Part shown: piece by piece, positions 1 through 20,642 of the stretch
Numbering within the stretch: the stretch's first letter is position 1
Layout of the letters: each line of letters begins with the position of its first letter
Assembly (NCBI GenBank): GCA_943735955.1
Contig: OX030957.1
Location: forward strand, 3,119,595 to 3,183,594
Length of the DNA: 64,000 nt
DNA from: Piscicola geometra
Taxonomy: Eukaryota; Annelida; Clitellata; Hirudinida; Piscicolidae
Reading direction: 5' to 3'
Notes under the pieces: generated by a model
The model's input: the letters and a program-made list of their open reading frames with translations, nothing else
Database searches by the model: none
What the model was told of the DNA's origin: nothing
Position numbers and translations under genes: made by a program

Positions 1-316
1 ACCAACCTCACTACCAAATTCACTACCCCCACCAAATTAACCCCACCACCACCACCAACATCACTTCCGAATTCACTACCCCCACCAAATTAACCCCACC
101 ACCATCACCAACCTCACTACCAAATTCGCTACCCCCACCAAATTAACCCCACCACCACCACCAACATCACTACCGAATTCACTACCCCCACCAAATTAAC
201 CCCACCACCACCACCAACATCACTACCGAATTTACTACCCCCACCAAATTAACCCCACCACCATCACCAACCTCACTACCAAATTCACTACTCCCACCAA
301 ATTAACCCCACCACCA
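1..316. repeat. 53-bp minisatellite, about six copies
   Basis: Six tandem copies of a pyrimidine-rich unit of 53 bp built around ACTACCCCCACCAAATTAAC. Unit starts fall at 1, 54 and 107, which sets the period. Copies differ by single bases (CCTCACTACC versus CATCACTACC). The array runs off the left edge, so its true length is unknown. The strand shown is C-rich and almost free of G. Confidence 0.9.
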
Positions 317-770
317 TTTCCACCACGAAATCCATCCTACCCCCCCCCCCCTTCCCACATCCACCACTCGTACCTTTGATGCACAAAAAGTTATATACTT
401 TCCCGGTCTGAAATAATTCAAAATGTATACCACTTTGAGCAAAGAAAGGCACCCAATCAGGGTTAACATTGTTTCTTTCGTAACCTGTGAGGTGATTTCA
501 TTTTGACATGTGACTGATCAGACATTTTAGAGAAAACTCGATTCTTTTATTCAATATACATTTTTTCAGCTTTTAATAAATATTCTCACGAATTTGACTT
601 TTCTTCCAGTACCACGTTCCGTTTCTGAATACGTGGCCGAGACTTAGAATAAAGTTGCTGATATTTTTTTCTTTTCGAAGGACTGTTTGATTGAAGTGGT
701 ATAATGGAAGAATTATTAAATGTTGAAAAAAAGTTTTACAATATTTCTAAAAGGTTTAAGCAAGTTATGA

Positions 771-985
771 TTATTCATCTAGCTCCCCAAAGTCACCTTG
801 TTCGAACTGTTCGAGTTCCATCTTTATATCTTTATTTTTTATTTCAACATCGAAATAAGGGGGCTTGCATTGTGGATTGAAGAAGGTGTTCATCGAAGGC
901 TCGTCCCCTTCCGGTATCATGAAGCAGTACTTACTGTAGCAGAAGTCAATGTTTTTGACTTTGTTTGAGACCACAAGCGGAAAAA
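771..985 (-). CDS. Candidate 3'-terminal exon of an unidentified gene (partial)
   Basis: On the minus strand a 3' splice site (TTTACAAAACAG) is followed by about 71 open codons ending at a TAA at 771-773. The peptide has a mixed, protein-like composition (for example SKYCFMIPEGDEPSMN and an acidic end GELDE) and is not low complexity, unlike most of the open frames nearby. The exon starts in phase 1, so at least one further exon should lie at higher coordinates. None was found convincingly in the next kilobase. I do not recognise the family. It could also be a chance open frame. Confidence 0.4.
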
Positions 986-1548
986 CTGTTTTGTAAATAA
1001 AACAAAAATAAAATGCTTGAAATAGTTTATGTTGGTTTTTGCTATAGTGGGATTTTTTCATAGTTGTGATGTTAAGGAAATGATAGTTTCACGGGGTGTG
1101 TTATTGTGGTTAAATAGTTTGGTTTTTGGAACCGTTCTGATTCTTTAAATAAAATTTATTACTCAAATATATTTTATAAATTATGTTTTGAAGACTTTTT
1201 GTGTGAATAAACTCACATGCTAGTAACACGACGGCGACGAACATCTCATCTAGAAGCAAAAACTCCCAAAAATGATTTTTTTATTTGTTCGGAGGAACGC
1301 AGGACTAAATACTCCCAAAGATTTGTGGCACTTAGATACAGCTGCTGAGGCTGTTAACCAAGGACCCGGATGCTTTAAAGGTATACGCAGATTGCGAGAG
1401 CAATTAAGAATGACTAATTGCTATGAGGTTAATGATGATCATTATAATAACTCTAAGAATACTAGTCCAGTAATTATAATTAATTATAATTATGATATAA
1501 TTATAATATAATTGTAATATTAATAATTCCAAATTATCATGTTGTTCC
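986..1548. other. AT-rich spacer, no gene seen
   Basis: AT-rich DNA with a palindromic AATTATAATTAT run near 1480-1515. A 79-codon open frame on the + strand at 1272-1511 ends in this run and shows no family resemblance. I do not call it a gene. Confidence 0.5.
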
Positions 1549-1821
1549 CGCCAGACTCGACAATCTCTGTTCTATTGTTTCTTGCGTGAACAGTTCTTCT
1601 AGAACCTGAAACTTGTTCGAGAAAGTGACCTTGAACTATGCTTTCTTCCGGGACTTTTTGAGCACATCGATGTTGGATGTGCCACTGCAGTCTCCTTCTT
1701 CTTCAACTTCAATTTCAAATTGGGTGTCAAGGAGATGACGGTCTGAATTCACGTCTGCTTCTCCTTTGACACTCGTACATTTTGTTGGCAACGATGATAG
1801 GGGGTCAATCTGGTTCTCTAC
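1549..1821 (-). pseudogene. Decayed protein-coding fragment, possibly transposon-derived
   Basis: One minus-strand frame is open from about 1821 to 1548 except for a single TAG at 1636-1638. Before the stop it encodes an acidic stretch ending LKKSRKKA. After it the same frame continues with FKVTFSNKFQVLEELF and about 15 more codons to a TGA. The phrase NKFQVLEEL resembles the N-R-F-x-V-L segment common in linker regions of retroelement proteins, which is why I suspect a transposon relic. Alternatively the TAG is a genuine stop of a last exon. Both readings are inference. Confidence 0.35.
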
Positions 1822-8249
<6,428 letters not shown>

Positions 8250-8260
8250 AGGCTATTATT

Positions 8261-8545
<285 letters not shown>

Positions 8546-9236
8546 CTGTACATACCACCCCATTTCCTGCACTTCTACTTTTTCATGAGTACACAATGCA
8601 TAAACACGCGTACATGTCTAGGCGTACAAGTGTGTTACAAGCTTATTTGCACATACATGCACACGCACCGACACACATTCACGTGTCAATAATGCATGAT
8701 TCTTGTTTACGTGTGATCAAGTGTACACATGCACGCACGCACACACACACGCACACACACACACACACACACACGCCCACACTGTACATAGGAATAGGAA
8801 TACAAACATGGTTAACTGGCTGTACACACGCTTCATTGCCGTATTGTAGGCTACACGGAAGAACACACAAAAACCAATTAAACTGGCTCACTCTCTTCAT
8901 CCTCCATCCCATCCACACACTTTCAAACCCTCTTCTTCTTCATCCCTTACTCAATCCACATCCTTTCAAATCCTTCTCCTCTTCATCCCTTCTCCTCCAA
9001 CTTCTCAACTGAGTTTGTCTTGCTGCATCTACACTCACTGAATGACAAATCGCCATTCAATTATGCGGTAATCTTCAAGTGGCAGTTATTCTTCCTTCTC
9101 GGCAGACGAGGCGCTTTACCACTTTCGCGCCATATAAAGTCCTTGGGTGGGTGCATGCATGGACAGGTGGTGTGGATGGATGGTTGGCATGGAAGGATGA
9201 TATCGGCATGTCGTCGAAACTTGATGTTATCATAAG

Positions 9237-9273
9237 TTGATGATGATGGTGATGATGATGATAATGATGGTGG

Positions 9274-9305
<32 letters not shown>

Positions 9306-9412
9306 GTGATGGCGATGGTGATGATGGTGATGATGGTGATGGTGATGACGATGATGATGGTGATGATGATGATGATGGTGATGATGATGGGGGGTGATGA
9401 TGATGATGATGA
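9237..9412. repeat. (GAT/GGT)n microsatellite
   Basis: GATGATGGTGAT-type trinucleotide array of about 175 bp with scattered GGT and GGC units. Confidence 0.9.
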
Positions 9413-9958
9413 GTGGAGATGGAGGGTTTAAGTTGCTGCTTTCAAATCTCTCTCATGAAGAGGAAACACTTTATGCTTTTATACTGCGTGCTTCGTCTTT
9501 TGGCTTCATGCACGCCACAGCAACTTTATCTTTTTTCATTCTCCGGCCTCCTTAAAAGCTTATAAGGGCCAACTCGAAGGTCTATATAGGCCAGAGACTC
9601 ACTGTGACCATCAAGGACATTTCAATTGGAACGTCAGCTCCCAACTGAAGAGTCCTCTACTGGCTCTTGCAATTCATCCACTGCTTTGTGCACTCCTTGC
9701 AACTTTGTGGAGATGGTGGTGTACATTTGAGGTGTACACTTTCTATGATACATTTGCTTTCCGATTGTACAGCCTTCTTTTTGCGCCTCACTCACCCTCA
9801 TGCCTAAGCATCACTCAAATGATTAATTCCCACATGCCGATCCACCTTCCCCACCAGATGAATTTCATCTCACAGCGCACATCACCACGTGATGATGATG
9901 TCTGTGACAGTTTTTGACTAACTCACTTTCCTCCGCACGCCATCTCTGCCATGTCACA

Positions 9959-10105
9959 AAATGAGGTCTTGAACTTCTAATGAGGTCATGAACTTCTAAT
10001 GAGGTCATGAACTTCTAATGAGGTCATGAACTTCTAATGAGGTCATGAACTTCTAATGAGGTCATGAACTTCTAATGAGGTCATAAACTTTCTAATGAGG
10101 TCAAG
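9959..10105. repeat. 19-bp minisatellite, about seven copies
   Basis: Tandem copies of AATGAGGTCATGAACTTCT. The central copies are identical; the first has CTT for CAT and the last two are degenerate, as expected for an array growing from its middle. Confidence 0.92.
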
Positions 10106-11323
10106 GCTCTTTGGCATACTTTTTTGAGAAACCTTCAACTCTTGTGTGAATAAATCGGAAGATGATATTAGGTGTTGAATGAATAGCTAGTTGTTAAGCT
10201 TGTACATTAACTATAGTTTAGTTACATTTCAGTTTCGTTTGAATCTATTTATTCTTCTCTGTCACCCTTCTCCTCGCTTGTTTACTTACTCATTTTGCAG
10301 AGTTTGCCATACTTTTTCGAATTTAGATTTTTAATCTGTTAAAGTTTGTTATGATTTTATTTTGAAAATCTTAAGTCTAGAAATGATTTTGAAACTTACT
10401 CTTAGAAGGCATTTTGTAAAGTCTGCAATTGTACAGATATTCTTGTTATCTTTTAATCATCCTCATCACCTACAACAACAACAACAACATCCATCACCAC
10501 GGATGAAGTAGTTGATGTTGTTGTTGCTCGTGTTATTTTGGGTGTTTTTTGTTACATTTGTTTTTGGTTGCACAAATTTGTTTTTATGTGAGGAGGGAGA
10601 CAACGATGAAGATGATGATGAAGATGATGATGATGAGGAAGAAGATGACGACGATGATGATGATGAAGAAGAAGAAGAAGAAGATGATGATCGTAGTTGA
10701 TTTAGTGGAATTGTTATAATCTAGTTTACTATTGTACATACAGGCGTGAGAGATAGGCAGTAAATAAATCATAATCGCCCTAGTTGGGCACGTTGCGTCA
10801 TCGCATACAAACGTGCTGCACGATATTTGTTCAGGCCTGCGCGAACACAATACGACATACGCCACCCTGAATGTTAACGAATAATTTGTACATAAGCGAG
10901 TGTACATACTGGCATTCAGATATTTATATACGCTACCTTCATTCACACTTTCTTATTCGCGTGTTAGTTTTTGTGTGAGTGTGTTTGTTTGTGTATGTGT
11001 GTCTTAATGTATATATGTGTGTGCATGAATATGTGTATGCGTGCACGTGCGTTTGAAGCGGATGAGCGTGTACAAGTCGACGCGTCGGCAGACGATCCTG
11101 AACTGTAGGGCGCCAAATTGCTTGAGGACTTTTAGATAATTTTTGGTTCGCCAGATGGAGCCTCCGAAATGTTTAAATATTCTTTTTCGGATAATATATT
11201 CAGAAACTGGTTCACTGGCATGCGATTATTGTTTCTTTGTACATAAATCTTCCCTCGATCATTATGACCACCTAGCAGTCTGGAGACGTGGCATGCATGT
11301 CTCGATGCTCCTTATCTTTCAGG

Positions 11324-11328
<5 letters not shown>

Positions 11329-11411
<83 letters not shown>
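11329..11411. repeat. (CA)n microsatellite
   Basis: About 40 uninterrupted CA units, with a shorter CA run of about 13 units at 11454-11480. Confidence 0.95.
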
Positions 11412-11413
<2 letters not shown>

Positions 11414-11452
11414 TGCACGCTTCTCCGATTGCTTTGCAGGTGCTTCGTGAAC

Positions 11453-11483
<31 letters not shown>

Positions 11484-13027
11484 GAGAAGAGTGAAACACA
11501 TGTGTCTTCTTGCACACACGCGCCTAACCATTCTAACCCTGCCCTAATCACACCTTTCTTAACCGCTTCTCATTTCAATGGTCACTTATAATATGATTTT
11601 TAGCAAGATATTTACATGGGTAGCTGGTCTGTTCATCGAATTGATCGATTTAGATGGTTCTTACGCAGTGACGACCCACCCACCTACTTACTTTGTACAT
11701 ATTGAAAAAGTGTTTTTAGGTGCCTGGTGGGGTGGTATGATGGATAGATGGAGGTGGAGGTGGGGGAGGGGGGGGGTGTTTATTAGGAGGGGTTGCAAGA
11801 AATTTGGATGACGTGTAGCTAGATTCTGAGGTTGTCTCAATTAAATGATTTCACTGCAGTTCGTGTTCTTACTCCGGAAACATAAATCTTCCAAACACCA
11901 AAACCACTATAAAGACAATAATAATAATAAAAACAGTGATATAATTACATTTAATATGTAAGCCTACCCAACATTAAACAGCCGCCTAGTGATAGAACAA
12001 ATACACAGAAGGATGGTAAAGACTGGCTTTTACTCTTGAACTGACTGTGCAATACATTTCAACAGAACGAAGGGTATTCTCCGTGCAGAAATGGCTTGGG
12101 AAGGTTGAGGTTGTGTGTTACAGTATAGTGCCAATAGTAGTGGCAGAAGAGGATCAATGATGTGACCGCCTCGAAATCAACACGAGAGCCTTGTGCAGTG
12201 CGATGCTTGTGCATGCATTTGTGCACTTGGAGACGCTTCAGAACAACTTGTGATGCTGAGGTGCAGAGAGAGCTTGCATGTAGTTTATCGATGCAATGTC
12301 ATCTTAATCACGGGACAAATAAATCGATTATAGTTGTATATACAGTATAATAATAGGCGTAAGATCGAATTAAGATTAAAGGTTTTTCTGAATAAAAACC
12401 TGGATAAACAGCTGGTGGTAGTAGATAGAGTCCGACATTAATATTCATTAGATGCAAATGAGTTTATAAATGATTTTGTGAAAGCGTCAAAATCGCATGA
12501 CGCATACATTCCAAAGAAATCTTCCACTGTGTCCATGAACGTTCCAGTACCAATACTCACGCAACCATACAGAGACATAGGCAAACATACACACAGACAC
12601 ATACAAACATATACACACAGACACCTAATCTCACTAAGCGACAGACAAGAAGCCTAGGCATCTCTAGTATGTTTGTGTGTATTTGTGGTTAATTGTATGT
12701 GGACACAGAGATGAGAGATGTAGTCGAGTGATGATAACGATCCTTCTTGGAACTCGTCGGCTCCTCTATTGCGTGCAGGTGACATAGAAACGTGTGTGGC
12801 AGCAAAAGCTATGTACGTACTTCGACATCATCATCATCAGCACCACCATTGTTCGTAATCATTGAAAATTAGTAAAACCGTTTAGTAATGAAGAAATAAT
12901 AAATGATTAATAATTGGTGATTATGACGAGGTCAGCAATAGTGTTCTCTCCGGAGCTCCAGTCAACAGAAATAATGATGCCCTCCACGACTGTGTCCGAG
13001 ATTGTCTACTAATCCAGCAATCAGAAT

Positions 13028-13172
13028 TCTTAATAATAATAATAAGCATAATTAATAATAATAATAATAATAAGCATAATTATTATTAATAATAATAATA
13101 AGCATAATTAATAATAATAATAACTTTTTTTAATAATAAAGAGTAATAATAATGAAGATTCATAATAATAAT
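13028..13172. repeat. Compound (TAA)n / AATAAGCATAATTA repeat
   Basis: Three to four units in which a TAA run is joined to AAGCATAATTA. The unit repeats at irregular spacing, so it is an AT-rich compound satellite. Confidence 0.7.
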
Positions 13173-13453
13173 AATAGATCATAAGCAGTAGTAGTTCAAC
13201 AATTGATGCATACTGGTTGATGAGATAGGCTTCAGAAAGCACGGAAGAAGTGATAGTGATGATGCTAATGATGATGATGCTGATGATGTTAATGCCAATG
13301 ATGATGGGGCTGACAATGATGATGATGATGGTGCTGATGATGATGATGATGATGATGATTTGGAATGAAATGCTCGAAAGGTGTTAGGAGGCTTTGTGTG
13401 ACACTCCAAAGCAGCGTGCTACTGATGATAATACTGATGACACTGTTAATATA

Positions 13454-13499
<46 letters not shown>

Positions 13500-14354
13500 A
13501 CCACCACCCACACAACAACTACAACTACAAATAAGACATCCAATTCCGTGTTAATATGTTGGCCGCGAAACAACCACAACCACAACCACAACCATAACAA
13601 CAAGATGGTGATCATGAGCGTATGCGTTGTTGTTGCAGACGTAATATTTTACCCGTTGCTAAGGAGATGAGGGTTGGGATGGGTCGTTGTGCTTAGGCTT
13701 AATGGCTGAGTTGCAGTTGTGCTGTTCTTGAACTGGAAAAAATGATGATGATGATGATGATGGTGGTGATGATGAGGGTGGTGATGACGAGGATGATGAT
13801 AATGATGCTGATGCTTGATGATGGTAGTGATGATGATGATACTTGGAAACGCGGTTTAAAATTAAATAGCTGACAGAGGCCTAAAAGAGGTGTTAGACTT
13901 GAGAAAAGATAATGTGATAATGCTCACGCAATACTTGGTGATGATGATGATGATGACGACAAAGATGATGACGATGGCGGAGGTAGTTGTGATGATGATT
14001 ATATTAGTGGTGCTATGAGGATAACTTTAAAGTGATATCCAGCTTGGTAGTTAAGCAGATGTTAAAGTAAAGAGTTTACGATGATGATGATGATGACGGT
14101 GGTGATGATGATGATGGTGATGATGATGATGAGAACGATGATGATGACGATGAATATTAACAAAGAACCTAGCAAGAAAAAAATATAAGCTCTAATAAAG
14201 CTACTAGAAAATGGAAATTACAAATCTTGAAAATTTCTTTGAAACCACAACTTGAACAACAATTTAGAAGAAAAAAATATAAAATAAAAGTCAATCAATA
14301 TATTAGCATTCACGTTAAATAAAAACCTAAACAAAAAAATTATTTGGCGCTTTA

Positions 14355-15765
14355 CTAGGGATGTGCGCTAGCTGTGGCGCCTGTGGCTGCGACGACGACG
14401 TGATTGTCGGTGGTGGAGGAGGTGGTGGGAGTGGTGGCGGTGGCAAGAGAGTTGGTGGAGGAGGTGGAGGGGAGGAGTTTGGTGTTGATTAGTGAGTTGA
14501 GAGAGAGTTCTGTGGTGGTGGTAATGATAATGATTATTATCACTAAATGATTTGATTTAGAAAACACTATAAAGACCCCAACCCCGACATAACCTCAACT
14601 CCTAAAAAGCCTACCTAACCCCCTCCCTCCCACCCTCCTTCCCTCCAACCCGACCACACCTTGGGGTGAGAAGTTGAAGAGGGGCGGCAGATCCTTGCCG
14701 CTGGAGTACTTGGTGTGGGGGTCTCGCAGTTCGTCGAAGTAGCCGTGCGCGCATGCGTCGAGGGGTGACAGTCGCTTGGAAGGACTGTACTCCAGCAGGA
14801 GGGAGACCAACTGTGTGGAGGAGAGAAAGGGTGAGAGAGGGTGAGGGGGGGGGGGGGGTAGATGATGATGATGATGTGAGAGAGAGGTTGTGCTGGGTTG
14901 AGTAGAGAAGAAATGGTGATGTTGAGAGCAAAAAAACTGCTGCTTACCTGTGTAGCCTCTGGCGTAGTGCGTTGTCGAAACACCTGTTGTTGTTGTTGTT
15001 GTTGTTGTAGTGGTGGAATGTTGTTGTTATTGTGGTGGAATATTGTTGTTGTTGTGGTGGAATGTTGTTGTTGTTGTGATGGTGTTGAAATGTTGTGGTT
15101 GTTTGATGACTGAACTGGAGTGAAACAAAGACGTTCAGGTTGAGACTCAATTAATTGATGATAATTATATTACATTCGCAACAAATAATTTAAACAACAA
15201 TAGAAAAAAAATGAATGAAAAAAAAAAAGAAGTTAATATTTACATTATTCAAAACAACAAGAAAAATAACAACAGCATCAATAATAATAAAAATGATGAA
15301 CCTTGGTCCATGGATGTGGCTTGATTTGGGGGAATCTGAACTCTTGGTAGTTTGGATTCATCTCACTGATCTGCTCTGCCGTCGGTGTGCCTATCACCTG
15401 TGTGTGTGTGTGTGTTTATGTATGTGTGTACGTGTGTGTGTATGTGTGTATCTATGTGTGTGTGTGTGTGTTTATGTGTGTGTGTGTATCTATGTGTGCG
15501 CGTGTGTGTGTTTGTACCTTGATGATCTCGACCAGCTGATCGACACCACTGTCTCCCGGGAAGATGGGTTGTCCCAGCATCAACTCCGCCATCACACATC
15601 CTGCCGACCACACGTCTGTGGTGGTGGTAGTAGTAGTAGTAGTAGTGGTGGTAGTATTAGTAGTAGTGGTGGTAGTAGTAGTGGTGGTAGTAGTAGTAGT
15701 AGTAGCAGTGGTGATGGTAGTAGTAGTAGTGGTGATGGTAGTATTAGTGGTAGTAGTAGTATTAA

Positions 15766-15830
<65 letters not shown>

Positions 15831-17982
15831 TTAGTAGTAGTAGTAGTAGGAGTGGTAGTAGTAGTACTAGTAATGGTGGTGGTAGTAATAGTAGTAGTAT
15901 TAGTAAAAGAAAAAGTAGTAATAATGATGATAGTAGTGTTACTTGGACGGACCAATGCGAGGGGTGTAGTCCGTCGCTCCAAATATAAGTTCAGGAGCCC
16001 TGTAGTACCTGTGCCAATGTCATCACCATCATCATCATTATCATAATCGTCATCTTCTTTATCATTATCCATATCATGATTATGATAATGATATTACCTT
16101 GAGCAGATGTACGATACATTAGATTCTCCTTTGATCAGCTGCTTAGCGCTGTATGACGTCATGAAAGTTGGTTATAATATCATCACCATCACCATCATCA
16201 TCACCACCATCATCATCATCATAATTACCATCATCATCATCATCATCAACATCATCAAAATAGTAAAAGTTGTTAACTAGCAATAATTGCTTCTGACGAC
16301 TTTTAAATTGTTAGCAAGAATTTCTATCAAGTTCATCTTCAGTGCAAAACCAAAGCCAAATCATTCCAACCAAGCCTACCATCCCACCCCCATTCACTCA
16401 CCACCTGCCACCACCACAACTTCCCACCATCCCGACCCCACCACATCAGACCAATCCCCTCTCGCCCCCCCCTCCCCCCCAACCTTCCAAAGTCACACAA
16501 TTTGAGAACGCCATTGTCGGGATTGAGGAGAAGGTTTTGTGGCTTGATGTCCCTGTGGCAGATGCCCTTGCTGTGCAGGTAGGCAAGCGAGCGGAAGAGC
16601 TGGAACATGTAGAGCTGATGGGGTGTTGTGGTTGGCTGGAGTTGTGGTTGGCTGGGATGGATTGATTAAATTTGGATTTTGATAGATAATTGGATTGGAT
16701 TTTGGTTGAACTGATAAATAAAAAGAGCATTTCAACTTAAGCACTACCACTAGCACAAAACTACCACAACAACAAAGTGCTACAACTACCACAACTACCA
16801 CCAGCCCTTTCACCACAGCTATCCCTTCTACCACTATCCCACTACGACCATCACCATCCCATCACCTTGATATATAGCATGGGCACAAATTGCTTGTTCT
16901 TGATGTAGTGGCGCGCCACCCGGTACACCGTCTCAGGAATGAACTCCATCACCAGGTTCAAGTACACCTCGTCCTTCTGTTGTGTCGATGAGAAAATATT
17001 TTATGATTTATTTGAATAAAGGTGGAAAATGATTATTTAAATATTTATTTATTAGATAGTTTTTTTCATAAATTAATAGTTATTATTCAAATAAATGATA
17101 TTCTTAATTATTATTAATTATTCTAATAATTAATATTTATTAGTTTAATGAATAGTTTACTATTTTTTATTCTTCATGGGTCAGTGAGAATGATGATGAT
17201 TGTAGCTGAACCTTTTCGCCTGAAGAGTAGAAGAAGTAGAGTAGCTGGATGATGTTCGTGTGCTCGAGCTTCCTCATTATCTGCAACTCCCGATTCTGCA
17301 CACACAACATTCCAATGTAGTGGCAGCTATTTTATAAATATGAAAAAAAAAGAAACAGAAAAGAATGTATCTCAAAAATGAATGGTTGTTCTAACCAATA
17401 AAGCAACAAGCATAGACACAAAAATGCACACCAATAAAGTCACATACATACACATAAACATACACACAAACACACACAAACCTTGAAACGTTTGTCTTGC
17501 AGCACCTTCTTGATGGCGACCAACTGATTATTGTGGCACAACTTGGCCTGGTAGACCACGCCGAACGAACCATTTCCTATGATTTTTGTCTCGGTGTAGC
17601 AGAGGACCTGTGGTGGCTCGTTGCCAGCCCCCCCTGGCGTCGCCACCACCGTCGTCACCTTACTGAGCTCCTTGCCTGCATGGTCATGATGATGATGAAG
17701 TGGTGATGGGGTGGTAATGATGATGAAGAGAGGAATGGAAATATATATAGTTAATTTGCATTTTAAATTTAAATTGTCAAAACTTTCGTTTTTTTAAACA
17801 TATATTTTATAAGTCTTACCTAGAAAATGAAAAACTTTTAGGGAAGTTTTGGAAAATATGATTTATTTTTAAATGCAAAAATGTCTAGTTGATAAAATTA
17901 ATGAATAACCAGAAAAATGTCTTAAATCATTAAAAAACCGTGACTTACTCTGTCTGGAGTTGGCGCTAGGCGCCTTGGACAT
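14355..17982 (-). CDS. GSK3B: Glycogen synthase kinase 3, complete, 12 coding exons
   Basis: Exons (minus strand): 17949-17982, 17482-17675, 17212-17295, 16866-16976, 16484-16614, 16098-16148, 15953-16008, 15518-15615, 15302-15397, 14948-14983, 14660-14810, 14355-14509; all phases agree, giving 398 residues against about 420 in vertebrate GSK3-beta. It is a Ser/Thr kinase of Wnt and insulin signalling that prefers substrates primed by another kinase. Visible features are [35 protein letters not shown], the activating tyrosine in VSYICSRYYRAPE, and the phosphate-pocket Arg in NREL, Arg in HRDIK and Lys in [18 protein letters not shown] is typical of the axin-binding part. The N terminus is short and lacks the usual RxRxxS Akt site. 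The C-terminal tail is Ser/Thr/Ala-rich. Confidence 0.97.
15617..15860. repeat. (AGT/GGT)n microsatellite in GSK3 intron 7
   Basis: The array abuts the acceptor of the exon at 15518-15615 and supplies the pyrimidine-rich tract on the minus strand. A (GT)n run with TATG interruptions at 15402-15510 lies in the next intron. Confidence 0.92.
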
Positions 17983-18798
<816 letters not shown>

Positions 18799-20608
18799 TC
18801 ACGAGCTCCAGCTGCCACCACTGAAGCTGCAACTGGAGCCCCACGAATGGGAACTCCATGAGCCCCATGACCCCCATCGAGGCCCCATCCCCCATCCTCC
18901 TCCCCTCCATCCACCTCCTCCCCACCCTCCCCCTCCCCATCCACTACCACCCCAACCTCCCCCTAACATCTTACTTGCTGCGTAACCAGCCACTGCCCCT
19001 CCCAACACCCCTGCAGTTTGTGATGATGATGATGATGTTGACAGGTTTTTTATTATACATTCAAAATAATTTATTATGCATATACCGCTATTTGATAATT
19101 AAATTGATATAAAAATGATATAGTTTCTAAATTATTATTGTTCAGGAATCATCATCAACACCACCTGCAGCCATTTTGGCAACATTGTTTTTTTTCTTTT
19201 CCTTCACCACTATCGTTTGCTGAGGAGGAGGGCCTGAGGAATATAAATAACAATAACAAAAAAATAACAATAACAATAACAATAATAATAATAATGATAA
19301 TATTAAAAATAATATTAATAATATTAATAGACGCAAATGATAAATTGCAGCCTAAGTGGATGGGAGCTCGTTTGGGTTATACGCCACTATAATAATGCTC
19401 GTAATTATAACACTAATAATAATAATAAAAATACTAAAGTTAAATATATTAATTACATGCAAGATATGAATTTTAAAATCGGAAAAAGAAAGAAAGAATA
19501 TATTTATAAAAATCTATTAAAAAATATTTTTTAAAAGCGTTTAAAGGATAAGCTTTTCACCAGGGGTGAAGTAGGGGTAGGTGGGTTGTTGTGGGTAGGC
19601 GGGTTGAACTGGTTGAGTAGAGTAGGTTTGCTGCGGGTAGTAGGAGTATTGTTGTTGCTGGTAGGGTGGTTGTTGTTGGTGGTAAGGTGGTTGTTGTTGT
19701 TGGTAGGGTGGTTGTGGTTGTTGTTGTGGTTGGAAGGGTGGTTGTTGTGGTGGTTGGGGAGGAACTTGTTGGTGGGGTACTTGATAATGAGAGGGTGGTG
19801 GGGGTTGTGGAGAGAAAGGGGCTGCTTGGGGAGGGTAGGGTGAAGGCTGGGATTGGGGGTAAGAGGGAGGATTTTGTGACTGCCCAGAAACTGTAGAAAG
19901 GTTGAAAAAAAATTACAGTTCAAAAATTAAATGAAAAATACTAGTATGCCCAGCATATCGAACATAAACGAACGTGTTGTACTATATATTAATTTAATTT
20001 AAAAAATATTTTGAATATTGAGTTTTAATGTGACACATTACAAAATGATATTTTGTACGAGAACTAAAATTAATATTTTTTTCAAATTGTTTATTCGAAA
20101 TAATGAACAAATAAAAACAAAAAACAAAGTTATCAACAAATAGAGGACTGACTGGTTAAGTTTTCGAATCCTATGCCCGGAAGACCACCTGATTGTGGTG
20201 TGGGGTTGTTGGGGGGGTAGTCGTTAGGGGGGTAGTTGGGTGAATTAGGGGGTGGATGGGTGGAGGAGAAGGTGGTGTAGGGGAGGGGGGAGTAGGGGCT
20301 ATGGTGGAGAGCAGCTTGGGGTGGTTTTGCACCGTTAGTTACTGGTGCCATAGGAAACTGAGTGGGATAAAAATAGTTATTGGATTTTTTTGAATAAATA
20401 TATCATACATTTTATGAAAAATTAAGTGAGAGAAAAGTAGGAAGAACACTCACAAAGTTAACTATGGCATTGAGCCATTGACTGTTGAGTGAAAAACACA
20501 TTTTTTTATTATCAAATTCATAGCCATATTTGATAAGGCTTGCAAATAAACCAAGAATGGTAATAATAATAATGATACACATTTTATATAATAATGATTA
20601 TAGTTTAC

Positions 20609-20642
<34 letters not shown>

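Larger units (their letters stand above)
8546..14354. other. Spacer between convergent DYRK1 and GSK3, with 3' UTRs and simple repeats
   Basis: No coding exon was found on either strand in 5.8 kb. The region holds CA, GAT, ACT and ATTA microsatellites and one 19-bp minisatellite, listed separately where long. AATAAA motifs near 10149 and 10763 could end DYRK1 transcripts, but nothing decides between them. Open frames of Met, Asp or His here come from repeats. Confidence 0.7.

Noticed and set aside
1272..1511. 79-codon + strand ORF
   Set aside because: Ends in an AT palindrome, shows no family resemblance and no splice context. It is compatible with chance.
10512..10700. + strand ORF with hydrophobic start and acidic end
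   Set aside because: The acidic half is a GAT/GAA repeat and the hydrophobic half is T/G-rich low complexity. No start context or homology supports it.
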